Source: Deltaproteobacteria bacterium (GTDB lineage Bacteria > UBA10199 > JACPAL01 > JACOUP01). From it: a DNA stretch of 64,000 nt. Positions 20,303-28,425 of the stretch are shown one piece after another. Numbering within the stretch: the stretch's first letter is position 1; every line of letters starts with the position of its first letter. The stretch spans positions 1 to 64,000 of the forward strand of contig JACOUP010000003.1 in the NCBI GenBank assembly GCA_016177765.1, read 5' to 3'. The position numbers were made by a program, and so were the translations under genes. The notes beneath the pieces were generated by a model that did no database searches, was not told where the DNA came from, and saw only the letters and a list, made by a program, of their open reading frames with translations.

Positions 20303-20986
20303 ATGCCGAGACCTCATCGGGTTATAGGAACTGACATTAGTTATCACGTTATAGCGAGATGCAATAACGAAGAGTTCCTTTTTAAGGAAAAAGAGGATTT
20401 TAGAGGGTACCTTCAATCGTTATCTGACGCTATGGAGCAGCATAAATTTGAATTAAACAGTTACGTTCTTATGAGTAATCATGTTCATCTTATTGTGACG
20501 ACGAGGAACGGTTGTGGTATTGATAAGATCATTCATGCGGCACATCTTCCCTTTGCTAAGAAATATAACAAAAGGAGGAATCGTAAGGGTCATTTTTGGA
20601 GAGATCGGTTCAAAAGTATTGTTATCGATGATGATCTTTATGCCTTAACTTGCATGAGATATATAGATAGGAACCCTCTCAGGGCAGGGATTGTAAAAGG
20701 AATGGGGGATTGGTTGTGGAGTTCGTATAGGTTTTATGCCTTTGGAGAACCAAATAATCTTATAACACCGCTTCCTTCATATCTCGGATTGGGTTCTCAT
20801 CAGCGAAAAAGAGAGGTAATCTATAAGATGCTTGGTTGTTTAGAGGCTGGTCTTAGGCTTGATGAAGAAAAAAAGTTCTTTTCTGGCCCGTTAAAACCAG
20901 GATCTCGTCAATTTAAAGGTTTGAAGGAAAAAATTGTGACAGATCTTATCTTTGAGGTTCTTAGAAAGGTACCCGGTACCTTTTAG
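20303..20986 (+). CDS. REP-associated tyrosine transposase (RAYT, Y1/IS200-like)
   Basis: About 227 residues. Typical features are the start MPRPHRVIG, YHVIARCNN, the HUH metal motif HVHL in MSNHVHLIV, KGHFWRDRFKS, and the candidate catalytic Tyr in CMRYIDRNPLRAG. RAYT proteins cut and move REP palindromes, and here REPs of matching sequence lie on both sides (20154-20195, 20965-21005, 21722-21762). ATG 20303 gives the usual RAYT N-terminus; a TTG at 20291 is possible but less likely. The last residues (KVPGTF) and the stop codon are encoded inside the downstream REP. AT-richer codon use than its neighbours suggests acquisition. Confidence 0.93.
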   Translation: MPRPHRVIGTDISYHVIARCNNEEFLFKEKEDFRGYLQSLSDAMEQHKFELNSYVLMSNHVHLIVTTRNGCGIDKIIHAAHLPFAKKYNKRRNRKGHFWRDRFKSIVIDDDLYALTCMRYIDRNPLRAGIVKGMGDWLWSSYRFYAFGEPNNLITPLPSYLGLGSHQRKREVIYKMLGCLEAGLRLDEEKKFFSGPLKPGSRQFKGLKEKIVTDLIFEVLRKVPGTF

Positions 20987-21005
20987 CTAAAAGGTACCGG
21001 GTACC
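20965..21005. repeat. REP palindrome holding two convergent stop codons
   Basis: A perfect inverted repeat: GGTACCCGGTACC (20968-20980) and GGTACCGGGTACC (20993-21005) around TTTTAGCTAAAA. The RAYT stop (TAG 20984-20986) and the stop of the opposite-strand methyltransferase (20983-20985) overlap at its centre. It can also act as a bidirectional hairpin between convergent genes. Confidence 0.85.
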
Positions 21006-21714
21006 GATGGAGTCGAAGCAAGAAGTAGAAAGAAACTGGTAGGTCTTTATAAGGTTTGTAACAAGGATTCTCTCTCACCACCCGAAAGGGAGTTTGTGGT
21101 TCGATAGTCTTCTCGATAATGAATCCAGCCTCTAATAAGGCATTGATATAAGCCGATAACGGCCTAGAAAAGTTCTCTAGCCGGATTGATTCTCTACTAT
21201 TTCTATAAATTTCAGTGATTTTTTTCTCTGAAAAGTACCTCTCAAAATCTTTGACGGTTTTGTTCCCAGCCCTTAAATATTGACCAAGACTGTAAAAGGG
21301 GTGAAGGACCCCAACAATCAGGGTAGAATTCTTGTGGAACTGTCTCGCAATATTTTTACAGGCTACAAACAGATTTTCGATTTCATTGAGGACAAAATTG
21401 CAGATGGCAACATCAAAAGGAGTCTCGTCCAGAACAAATTTTTTGGTGATATCTCCCTGAATGAGCCTAACGTTTTGGGGTAATCTTGTTTTGGCGATGC
21501 TCAACAACTCACTTGATTTGTCAATCCCAACGACTATTCGCGGTTTCTTTCTCAAAAGATGCGGGATGAGAAAACCATTGCCTGTCCCAATATCGAGGAC
21601 TTTCTTGCCGCGGATACTGGGTAGGAGGCCAAGAATGGTAGGGAGCATTACAAGGCGGCGGTAGGGATCGCCTTTGTATTGGCCGATGATTCTGTCCCAC
21701 AAAGAGGCATCCAT
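20983..21714 (-). CDS. Class-I SAM-dependent methyltransferase
   Basis: About 243 residues. Motif I is KVLDIGTGNGFLIPHLL, followed by VVGIDKSSELL (acidic ribose-binding loop), RLIQGDITKK and FDVAICNFVLNEI, the classic Rossmann methyltransferase order. The substrate is unknown. I chose ATG 21714 (MDASLWDRIIG); the longer reading to 21810 passes through the REP at 21722-21762 and overlaps the thiolase gene. The C-terminal residues are encoded in the REP shared with RAYT, so repeat movement has probably altered this gene's end. Its AT-rich composition resembles that of the RAYT gene. Confidence 0.85.
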   Translation of the reverse strand: MDASLWDRIIGQYKGDPYRRLVMLPTILGLLPSIRGKKVLDIGTGNGFLIPHLLRKKPRIVVGIDKSSELLSIAKTRLPQNVRLIQGDITKKFVLDETPFDVAICNFVLNEIENLFVACKNIARQFHKNSTLIVGVLHPFYSLGQYLRAGNKTVKDFERYFSEKKITEIYRNSRESIRLENFSRPLSAYINALLEAGFIIEKTIEPQTPFRVVRENPCYKPYKDLPVSFYFLLRLHRYPVPFS

Positions 21715-21721
21715 AAACTTG

Positions 21722-21762
21722 GGTACCTGGTACCATTTGGCCAAAAGGTACCCGGTACCTTT
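21722..21762. repeat. REP palindrome between thiolase and methyltransferase genes
   Basis: GGTACCTGGTACC (21722-21734) and GGTACCCGGTACC (21747-21759) are arranged as an imperfect inverted pair around TTTGGCCAAAA. It touches the thiolase stop (21762-21764) on one side and supplies the leader of the methyltransferase gene on the other. Confidence 0.8.
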
Positions 21763-22919
21763 TACAGCCTTTCGATGAGGGTCGCGACGGCCATCCCGAG
21801 ACCGGTACACAAAGTAACAAGGCCGTATCGTTTGTCGGTCCGTTCGAGTTCATCCAAAACTGTTCCGACCAGCATCGCCCCGGTCGCCCCGATCGGGTGA
21901 CCCAAGGCAATCGCGCCACCATTTACGTTTAACTTTTTCCAATCGGCCCCTTCGGTTTTCAAATCATGGAGCCAGGCCATCGGGACCGGGGCAAACGCCT
22001 CATTGACCTCGTAGAGATCAACCTGTTTTAGGGAAAGCCCCGCTTTTTGCAAAACCTTGCGGGTGCAAGGGATCGGTCCCAAGAGCATCAGGATCGGGTC
22101 ATCCCCGACCTGGGCGGTAGCGAGAACCCGGCCGCGCGATTTGAGCCCGTTCTTTTTGACCGCTTTTTCAGAAGCGAGGAGAATAGCCCCGGCCCCGTCA
22201 ACAATCCCTGAAGAGTTACCGGCATGGATCACTCCATCCGGCTTGAAGACCGGTTTGAGGTTGGCGAGGGAGTCCGCTGTGGTCTGCGGCCGCATATGTT
22301 CATCCTTTTCAAACAGGAACTCTTTCCCATCTTGGGTCTTGGCCTTGATCGGAATGATTCCCTTGGCAAAATGCCTCTCTTCCCAGGCCTGACCGGCCCG
22401 CCTTTGGGATTCAGCGGAATATTCATCCAGGGCCCGACGGGAAAAATGATAGCGGTCCGCGATCATCTCGGCCGAGATCCCCTGCGAGACCATGTTGGGA
22501 AATCTCTTGTCCAGTTCCGACCCTTCCATCTTGAACTCAATCACCATCGGGACACGGGTCATATGTTCCACCCCACCGGCAATCACCAAATCCTCCTGCC
22601 CCGCCATGACGGCATGAGAGGCCGCCATCACGGCATTCAGGCCGGAACCGCAAAAACGGTTTACCGTGTAACCGGGGACCTCAATCGGGAGCCCCGCCGC
22701 AAGGACCGCTTCGCGTCCGATCACGTTATCCTGCTCTCCCCGCTGGGAGACACAGCCGTAAATCACGTCATCAATCGTCTTAGGATCTATTCTTGTCCTT
22801 TCAACCAGCGCCCGAATCGGAGCGGCGGCCAAATCAATCGGGTGGACGAGAGAAAGCGAACCGTTTCTTTTCCCCCTCGGGGTACGAACGGCATCGATAA
22901 TGTAGGCTTCTTCACTCAT
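21762..22919 (-). CDS. Acetyl-CoA acyltransferase (thiolase)
   Basis: A 385-residue thiolase that cleaves or forms 3-ketoacyl-CoA in beta-oxidation or acetoacetyl-CoA metabolism. The nucleophile is Cys90 in NRFCGSGLNAV. The second active-site block NVNGGAIALGHPIGATG carries the catalytic His, and the C-terminal cysteine motif reads CTGLGM instead of the common CGGxG. Length matches the family. The start ATG 22919 follows a purine-rich GGAGGGGAT leader. It stands alone in its direction; the acyltransferase upstream on the same strand has its own terminator. Confidence 0.93.
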   Translation of the reverse strand: MSEEAYIIDAVRTPRGKRNGSLSLVHPIDLAAAPIRALVERTRIDPKTIDDVIYGCVSQRGEQDNVIGREAVLAAGLPIEVPGYTVNRFCGSGLNAVMAASHAVMAGQEDLVIAGGVEHMTRVPMVIEFKMEGSELDKRFPNMVSQGISAEMIADRYHFSRRALDEYSAESQRRAGQAWEERHFAKGIIPIKAKTQDGKEFLFEKDEHMRPQTTADSLANLKPVFKPDGVIHAGNSSGIVDGAGAILLASEKAVKKNGLKSRGRVLATAQVGDDPILMLLGPIPCTRKVLQKAGLSLKQVDLYEVNEAFAPVPMAWLHDLKTEGADWKKLNVNGGAIALGHPIGATGAMLVGTVLDELERTDKRYGLVTLCTGLGMAVATLIERL

Positions 22920-23057
22920 ATCCCCTCCTAACCTCCCCTTACCTTAAGGGGAGGGAATTTTCCCCGGATTCTGTGGACAACTTCATCTCTAAACCATAAC
23001 TCCCTCTTTGAGAAACCGACTTCACAGGTGCGAGAGCGAAATGCACAAAAAGAAGGC

Positions 23058-23084
23058 AAAAAAATTATCCACAACTGTGGATAA
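23058..23084 (-). terminator. Terminator after the acyltransferase gene (also two DnaA-box-like sequences)
   Basis: Read on the minus strand, the inverted repeat TTATCCACA/TGTGGATAA with a 2-nt loop is followed by seven T, 12 nt past the stop codon. This is best read as an intrinsic terminator. The two arms also match the DnaA-box consensus exactly, and TGTGGACAA (22972-22980) is a one-mismatch match, so a regulatory role cannot be excluded. Confidence 0.6.
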
Positions 23085-23095
23085 CCCTGTGAATA

Positions 23096-25075
23096 TTAAT
23101 GTATGGTAATGTATTTTGATAATCGCACCCCAAGCGTCTCATACCGCTTCTCTTCCTTTTTAATATGCAGAAAATGCTGAAACTTCTTTTTAAATGGCGG
23201 GTGGATCTCCTCGATAATCCCCAGATCCTTGAAAAATGACAGGGCGTTTCTAAGATTGAAGGCAGAGAGCGATTCACGGTATTTTACCTTCTCCTTGAGA
23301 AGGAGAAGAAGCCCTTTGCCCCTCAAATAGTTGACCAGTTCCTTTTCCTCCACCGTTTTCCCAAAAAAACCGTTCAACCCCTTCCAGGCAATGAAGTACG
23401 ATTCAAAATAATTTTGCAGGATCCGGCTCATCGGTTCGATCGCCCTGGAACCGGTTTCCGTGAGTGTTACCTGATTATCGGCAACCTTGAGCCACTCTTC
23501 CTTTTCAAAGAAAACCAGAACTTTTTCCAGATGGTCCTTGATCGGGTGGCGGCGGCTGAAGGTAAATTCGTGGCGGAACATCTCCTGCAGGGAACGGAAC
23601 TCCTTTTCCACATCACTCAAGAGAAGCTGGTTTTTCCCGATCGTGCAGAGGATGGTGGAAAGACAGGAAAGGGAGATGAAAAAATGGATGGAGCTGTTTT
23701 TGTAGTAATCAAGGAGCGGTCGCCGCAGTTCCTCCACCACGTAAAAGGTCCCTTCTTCGTCGTGGTACTGACGGATCATGCCGGCATTGAGGTATTTGTT
23801 CAACGCCTCACGAACGGCCCCTTTTCTATTTTTTAGCAACGGTTCGGAGAGCCGGCATCCCGTGGGTGAAGCAACCTTGGGTGAATCACCCTTGGGTGGA
23901 TCACCCTTGGTGGCGAGGTACCGGATATAAAAATCGATCTTCTCTTCGATAGAGGAGGCCGGGACCGCCTTTTGGTGGTGGCTCAAGAGGGCCATCGCCG
24001 TCAGGGCGGTAGCGGTGGCGACGGTCACCTTGTTGATGCCGTAAGTGACCTGCAGGGCGACCTGTTCCGTCAGGTTCTTCCTGTCCTCGGTGCCGATCTC
24101 TTCGGCCAGTTCTTTCAGCGAGAGCGGCTCGGAAAACTGGATGTAGACCTTACCGGTTCTTCTCTTCAAGTATTGGCGGAGAGAAAAAAGACTGCTGACA
24201 TTTTCATCCTTTTTGCTCCCCCCTTCCTGTTCGCGGATGTAACTCTTTTCTTCGAGGACCGATTCATAGGTGAAAGAGGTGGGGACCAGAATAACGTCCG
24301 GTGCCGCCCCTTCCAAATAGGCCTGAATCACATAGGAGAGGATTCCCATCCGGGGGCGCAGCAATTTTCCGGTCCGGCTCCGGGTCCCTTCGATAAATAA
24401 TTCGATCAGGGCGTTTTCAGAGATGATATACTTGATGTAGGCCTTGAGGGCGGCGGAGTAGAGTTTGTATCCTTCGAAAGACCTCCGGATGAAAAAAGCG
24501 CCGCCCCGCCTGAAAATCGGTCCGATCGGCCAGAAGTTAAGGTTGATGCCGCCGCAGACAAGCGGCATCGGGAGCCTCCGGTAGTAAAAGATGTAGGAAA
24601 GGAGGAGATAGTCGGTATGGCTCCGATGGTTCGGGATGAAAAGGATCGGGGCCTTTCCCACCTTGTTCCGCAGTCGCTCGATCCCTTCTTCATCCACATT
24701 CAGTCCTTCATAGATCTTGTTGAAGACCCAGCTGAGGAGGATGTCCCAGAGGGGAAAGGAAAGGTAGTTGAGCTCAGAGGCGATCTCTCTTAAATGATCC
24801 GCCACCTTCTTTTCCATTTCCACCGGAGAAAAGCCGGTTTCCTGGGAATATTGTTGCAGTGTTGTTTGGAGAGAGGGGTCTTGGAGCAGTTTTTCAACGA
24901 CTTTATGCCGGGACTCCGGTGGAGGGCCGGGGATCTCCCTCATCCGGCTCCTGAGGTAGTTTTCAATGCCAAACAGGAACTTGCCGGGGAGATGCGCCAG
25001 GAAGGATAAGGTCTGGCGGGCTGACTGATAGATCTTTACCCCCACCTTTTCCCAGAAAGAGCGGCTTTCGTCCAT
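23096..25075 (-). CDS. plsB: Glycerol-3-phosphate acyltransferase, PlsB type
   Basis: About 659 residues, shorter than E. coli PlsB (about 807). All four acyltransferase blocks are present: NHRSHTDYL (H-x4-D, about residue 150), GPIFRRGGAFFIRRSF, FIEGTRSRTGK (about 225) and VPTSFTYESVLEE. It would acylate glycerol-3-phosphate at sn-1 at the inner membrane, the first step of phospholipid synthesis. I chose ATG 25075 (MDESRSFWEKV), since upstream codons run antisense through mutL. A 15-bp tandem repeat (23861-23912) encodes a KGDSPK-like insert about 390-405 residues in, a region where family length is variable. It is divergent from mutL with 54 bp between starts. Confidence 0.88.
   Translation of the reverse strand: MDESRSFWEKVGVKIYQSARQTLSFLAHLPGKFLFGIENYLRSRMREIPGPPPESRHKVVEKLLQDPSLQTTLQQYSQETGFSPVEMEKKVADHLREIASELNYLSFPLWDILLSWVFNKIYEGLNVDEEGIERLRNKVGKAPILFIPNHRSHTDYLLLSYIFYYRRLPMPLVCGGINLNFWPIGPIFRRGGAFFIRRSFEGYKLYSAALKAYIKYIISENALIELFIEGTRSRTGKLLRPRMGILSYVIQAYLEGAAPDVILVPTSFTYESVLEEKSYIREQEGGSKKDENVSSLFSLRQYLKRRTGKVYIQFSEPLSLKELAEEIGTEDRKNLTEQVALQVTYGINKVTVATATALTAMALLSHHQKAVPASSIEEKIDFYIRYLATKGDPPKGDSPKVASPTGCRLSEPLLKNRKGAVREALNKYLNAGMIRQYHDEEGTFYVVEELRRPLLDYYKNSSIHFFISLSCLSTILCTIGKNQLLLSDVEKEFRSLQEMFRHEFTFSRRHPIKDHLEKVLVFFEKEEWLKVADNQVTLTETGSRAIEPMSRILQNYFESYFIAWKGLNGFFGKTVEEKELVNYLRGKGLLLLLKEKVKYRESLSAFNLRNALSFFKDLGIIEEIHPPFKKKFQHFLHIKKEEKRYETLGVRLSKYITIH
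23861..23912 (-). repeat. 15-bp tandem repeat inside plsB
   Basis: Three imperfect units of AAGGGTGATTCACCC (minus strand) encode a KGD(S/P)PK pattern. The same unit occurs in mutL at 26404-26452, on the opposite strand and about 2.5 kb away. The unit contains the palindrome GGGTGATTCACCC. Confidence 0.75.
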
Positions 25076-25129
25076 GGTGGTGAACCGTATCTTATTGACG
25101 ATACCGTGGCAATAAAATATCGCTTCACC

Positions 25130-26890
25130 ATGCCCTCCGCAATCCAGCTTCTTTCGGATTCCCTCATTTCCAAAATCGCCGCCGGTGAGGTTGTGGAGAG
25201 GCCTTCTTCTGTCGTGAAGGAACTGGTGGAAAATGCCCTCGATGCCGGGGCGACGGAGATTTCGGTGGAGGTGGAAAAAGGGGGGCGATCCCTCATTTTT
25301 GTAGGGGATAATGGCGGCGGAATGTCGGCGGAAGATCTGGGGTTGGCGGTTCAACGCCATGCCACAAGCAAGATCCATGACGAAAAAGACCTCTTTGCCA
25401 TCCGGTCTCTCGGATTTCGGGGAGAGGCCCTCGCCGCGATTGCGGCTATTTCTTTCTTGAGGATTGAAAGCCGCAAGGAGGGAGAAGAGGTCGGAAATTT
25501 TATCGAGCTGGAAGGGGGACAAACCACCAGGGAGGGAAAAGCCTCTTTGCCTGCCGGAACAAGGATCCAGGTTCGACAACTTTTTTACAATACGCCGGCC
25601 CGCCTGAAATTTTTAAAATCGCCGGAGACGGAGGCGCTTCATATCAAGAATGTTCTGGAGGCGTATGCCCTTTCGTACCCGGAGACTGCCTTTGTTTTTC
25701 GTCGTGACGGCCGCGAGGAACTCACCTTGAAACGGGGGGAATCTCTGGAGGAGAGGATCCGTTCGTTGCTGGGTGAGGAAATTGCCGGATCTCTTTTTCC
25801 ATTCCAGGGGACCGTCTCCTCCCTGGAGATTTCAGGGTACTGTTCCTCGCCGGAATTAAATTCCTCGACGACCCGTTCCCTCTTCTTTTTCGTGAACGGC
25901 CGCTATGTGAAGGACAGGACCCTCCAGCATGCAGTCCTCTCTTCCTATGAAAACCTTTTGATGAAGGGGCGTTTCCCCTGGGCGGTTCTCTATCTTCAGA
26001 TCCCTCCAGGACAGGTGGACGTGAATGTCCACCCGACCAAGGCAGAGGTCCGGTTTGCCAATGGCTCGGTGGTGCATGACGGAGTGCGGGAGGTGATTCG
26101 GAAAAAATTGAGCGAGAGGCCGTGGCAGACCTCACCCCTGACCCCTCTCCTTAGTAAGGAGAGGGGTGCCGAAGGCGGGGAGAGGTCTGACCCCGCGGTC
26201 ACCCTCCCCTTAATCCCCTCCCATCAAGGGAGGGGGACTCAATTTCACTTCACCCAAACCGCTTACGGTTCCCTTCAGGTGATTGGGCAGGTTCATGGGA
26301 CCTATCTTGTCTGTGAATCGGCCGACAATCTTGTCTTGATCGACCAGCATGCCGCACACGAACGGATCGGTTTTGAAAAACTCAAAAAACAGTACGAGGG
26401 CCAGGGTGGTTCACCCAAGGGTGATTCACCCAAGGGTGGTTCACCCAAGGGGATCGAAAGCCAAAGACTCCTGATCCCGGAGAATATCGACCTGGCACCA
26501 TCCGAAACCGCCCTCCTGAAAAAATATTCGGACGAGCTTCACACCTTCGGGTTGGATGTCGATTTTTTTGGTGGCAACACCTTTGTGATCCGTGCCATTC
26601 CGGCGCTTCTGAACGGGGCTGATTACCCGGCACTGATCCAGGATCTGGTCGCTGAGATTGCGACCTTTGAAAAACTGACCCCGCTTCAAGAGAAGTTCCA
26701 CGAAGTACTGGAGAGGATCGCCTGCCACCGTCAGGTGAGGGCAGGGGATCGTTTGTCGTCTCTCGAGATTCAGGCCCTCCTTCGGGACCTGGAAGGGATC
26801 CCCTTTTCTTCCAACTGCCCGCATGGCCGACCGGTCGGGATTGAGATTTCGTGGAAAGAGCTTGAAAAAGGGTTTCGGAGGAGACTCTGA
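25130..26890 (+). CDS. mutL: DNA mismatch repair protein MutL (with endonuclease motif)
   Basis: 586 residues. The GHKL ATPase motifs are complete: ELVENALDAGATEI, DNGGGM, HATSKI and GFRGEAL. The C-terminal domain has DQHAAHERIGFE (about residue 404), matching the DQHA-x2-E-x4-E endonuclease motif, and CPHGRP near the end, so this is a nicking MutL as in bacteria lacking MutH. ATG 25130 gives the standard N-terminus (MPSAIQLLSDSLISKIAAGEVVERP); GTG 25106 is a longer alternative. The linker between the domains carries two in-frame repeat insertions (26130-26245 and 26404-26452). miaA follows 36 bp later. Confidence 0.95.
   Translation: MPSAIQLLSDSLISKIAAGEVVERPSSVVKELVENALDAGATEISVEVEKGGRSLIFVGDNGGGMSAEDLGLAVQRHATSKIHDEKDLFAIRSLGFRGEALAAIAAISFLRIESRKEGEEVGNFIELEGGQTTREGKASLPAGTRIQVRQLFYNTPARLKFLKSPETEALHIKNVLEAYALSYPETAFVFRRDGREELTLKRGESLEERIRSLLGEEIAGSLFPFQGTVSSLEISGYCSSPELNSSTTRSLFFFVNGRYVKDRTLQHAVLSSYENLLMKGRFPWAVLYLQIPPGQVDVNVHPTKAEVRFANGSVVHDGVREVIRKKLSERPWQTSPLTPLLSKERGAEGGERSDPAVTLPLIPSHQGRGTQFHFTQTAYGSLQVIGQVHGTYLVCESADNLVLIDQHAAHERIGFEKLKKQYEGQGGSPKGDSPKGGSPKGIESQRLLIPENIDLAPSETALLKKYSDELHTFGLDVDFFGGNTFVIRAIPALLNGADYPALIQDLVAEIATFEKLTPLQEKFHEVLERIACHRQVRAGDRLSSLEIQALLRDLEGIPFSSNCPHGRPVGIEISWKELEKGFRRRL
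26130..26245 (+). repeat. Palindrome-rich insertion in the mutL linker
   Basis: About 115 bp containing CCCCTCTCCTTAGTAAGGAGAGGGG and CCTCCCTTGATGGGAGGGG-like hairpins. It is translated in frame as low-complexity PLTPLLSKERG...PLIPSHQGRG. Similar CCTCCCCTTAAGGGGAGG hairpin sequence occurs between genes near 22930-22957. It lies between the ATPase and dimerisation domains, where inserted residues are tolerated. Confidence 0.6.
26404..26452 (+). repeat. 15-bp tandem repeat inside mutL
   Basis: Three units of GGTTCACCCAAGGGT-type sequence encode GGSPKGDSPKGGSPKG in the inter-domain linker. The same unit is found in plsB (23861-23912). Confidence 0.75.
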
Positions 26891-26926
26891 TTCATGGTTC
26901 GACTTGGCTCACCATGTTCGAGTCTG

Positions 26927-27832
26927 ATGTCACTTATCGTCCTTTGTGGCCCGACCGCCACCGGCAAAACCAAACTGGCGCTTGAACTGGCAGAACGTCT
27001 GGGCGCCGAGATCATCAGCGCCGATTCCGGGCAGGTTTATCGGGGACTGGATATCGGCACCGCCAAACCGACCCCGGAAGAGAGAAAAAAGATCCCGCAT
27101 CATCTGATTGATCTGATCGAACCGCCTGAATCCTTTTCCGCACCCCTCTTTGCTAAAAAGGCAGATGCGGCTCTTCAGGAGATCTCTTCCCGCGGAAAGA
27201 GATCTCTTCTCGTTGGGGGTACCGGTCTTTACATCCGGGTCTTTCTCGAAGGGATTTTTGAGGGACCGGCACGAAATGAAGAATACCGGAAAAAACTGGA
27301 GCTTTTGAAAAAGGAGAAAGGGAATGGTTTTCTCCATCAGGAATTAAAACGAGTGGATCCCAAGGCGGCCGAGAAAATTCATCCGAATGACCCGCAACGG
27401 ATCGTCCGGGCGCTGGAGGTTTTTCACCTGACGGGGAAGCCGATTTCAGAGTGGTGGGAGGCGAGTAGGGGCGCTACTCGCCGCGCCCCTACACTAAAAA
27501 TCGGCCTGACGTTAGAGAGAGAAGAGTTGTACCGCCGGATCAACGAACGGGTTCTGAAGATGATCAATGCCGGTTGGATCGGGGAGGTGGAGGGGATTAT
27601 CCAAAAATGGGGGAGTAATATTCCACCCCTCAAACTGGTTGGGTATCGGGAGATTGCCGAATATCTGAAAGGGAAAAGGGGAAAGGAGGAAACGATTTCC
27701 CGGATCCAACAGAAAACCAGGAATTATGCCAAACGCCAGTTGACCTGGTTCCGGGCGGACAAAGAAATTCGCTGGATGAATCTCTCTGAAATAACGGAGG
27801 GTTTTATCCGCAACAGTTTCTTGACAAGATGA
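26927..27832 (+). CDS. miaA: tRNA dimethylallyltransferase MiaA
   Basis: About 301 residues. It transfers dimethylallyl from DMAPP to A37 of tRNAs reading UNN codons. Visible motifs are the P-loop GPTATGKT, DSGQVYRGLDIGTAKP (most MiaA have DSMQVYR), GGTGLYI, and the C-terminal KTRNYAKRQLTWFR. ATG 26927 gives the standard start MSLIVLCGPTATGKT. The longer reading from 26894 runs through a dispersed repeat (ATGGTTCGACTTGGCTCACC) also seen at 32690 and 33523. A palindromic insert (27465-27491, GTAGGGGCG/CGCGCCCCTAC) encodes SRGATRRAP in frame. Confidence 0.95.
   Translation: MSLIVLCGPTATGKTKLALELAERLGAEIISADSGQVYRGLDIGTAKPTPEERKKIPHHLIDLIEPPESFSAPLFAKKADAALQEISSRGKRSLLVGGTGLYIRVFLEGIFEGPARNEEYRKKLELLKKEKGNGFLHQELKRVDPKAAEKIHPNDPQRIVRALEVFHLTGKPISEWWEASRGATRRAPTLKIGLTLEREELYRRINERVLKMINAGWIGEVEGIIQKWGSNIPPLKLVGYREIAEYLKGKRGKEETISRIQQKTRNYAKRQLTWFRADKEIRWMNLSEITEGFIRNSFLTR
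27465..27491 (+). repeat. Palindromic insert inside miaA
   Basis: GTAGGGGCG and CGCGCCCCTAC form an inverted repeat within the coding frame and add a basic loop (about eight residues) to MiaA. It resembles the dispersed GTAGGGGCG palindromes seen in many bacterial genomes. Confidence 0.5.
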
Positions 27833-27875
27833 GCAACTTGGTTAATATTCGGCGACCCAATTTTTGGAAAATTCT

Positions 27876-28424
27876 ATGCCCGCAGAGAGCACCATCCCGG
27901 AGAGTCAGACACTGGCCAAGGTCAAGCCGGAGGATCGGGCCAATCTTTGGACGCGCCGCGAGTTTTTTGGTTTTGCCGGCTGGGGGGCGTTCCTTTCCGC
28001 CATCGGTATCGGACTCCTTTCCTTTTTAAGGATGCTCTACCCCAGGGTTCTTTTTGAGCCGGACCCCACCTTTAAGGCGGGAAAAATCGAGGATTTTGTT
28101 GTGGGGGAGGTAAGCGAGAAGTATAAGGAGGAGCAACGGGTCTGGATCGTCCGGGAAGAAGAAAAGATCTACGCCATTCAGGCGATCTGCACCCACCTTG
28201 GTTGCACCCCGCGATGGCTTCCGTTGGAAAACAAATTCAAATGTCCCTGTCATGGGAGTGGCTTTGATAAAGGGGGGGTCAATTTTGAAGGGCCGGCGCC
28301 GCGCCCTCTGGAAAGACTGAAAGTGACTCTGGACGAAGAACAGAATCTGGTGGTGGACAAGAGCCAGAAATTCCTTTGGGAAAAGGGGGAGTGGGAAGAC
28401 CCCGATTCCTTTGTAAAGGTTTAA
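27876..28424 (+). CDS. Rieske iron-sulfur protein of a bc-type complex
   Basis: About 182 residues. The 2Fe-2S ligands are in CTHLGC and CPCHGSGF. The N-terminal [26 protein letters not shown] is a Tat-like twin arginine followed by the single membrane anchor. It would accept electrons from quinol and pass them to cytochrome c at the periplasmic face. ATG 27876 is preceded by GGAA at 6 nt; a TTG at 27864 is the longer alternative. It opens an operon of Rieske, cytochrome b, subunit IV and multihaem c with gaps of only 1-3 bp. Confidence 0.95.
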   Translation: MPAESTIPESQTLAKVKPEDRANLWTRREFFGFAGWGAFLSAIGIGLLSFLRMLYPRVLFEPDPTFKAGKIEDFVVGEVSEKYKEEQRVWIVREEEKIYAIQAICTHLGCTPRWLPLENKFKCPCHGSGFDKGGVNFEGPAPRPLERLKVTLDEEQNLVVDKSQKFLWEKGEWEDPDSFVKV

Positions 28425-28425
28425 T

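Noticed and set aside
22920-23095. Candidate replication origin based on DnaA boxes
   Set aside because: Only two perfect boxes, which form a terminator stem with a T-tract, plus one near match. No AT-rich unwinding region, dnaA or other origin genes are nearby.
25076-25579. Longer PlsB N-terminus reading antisense through mutL
   Set aside because: The added residues have no family similarity and cover the strongly conserved MutL ATPase region on the other strand.
26894-26926. Longer MiaA start (MVRLGSPCSS...)
   Set aside because: These codons are a dispersed repeat also seen elsewhere, and the conserved MiaA N-terminus begins at 26927.
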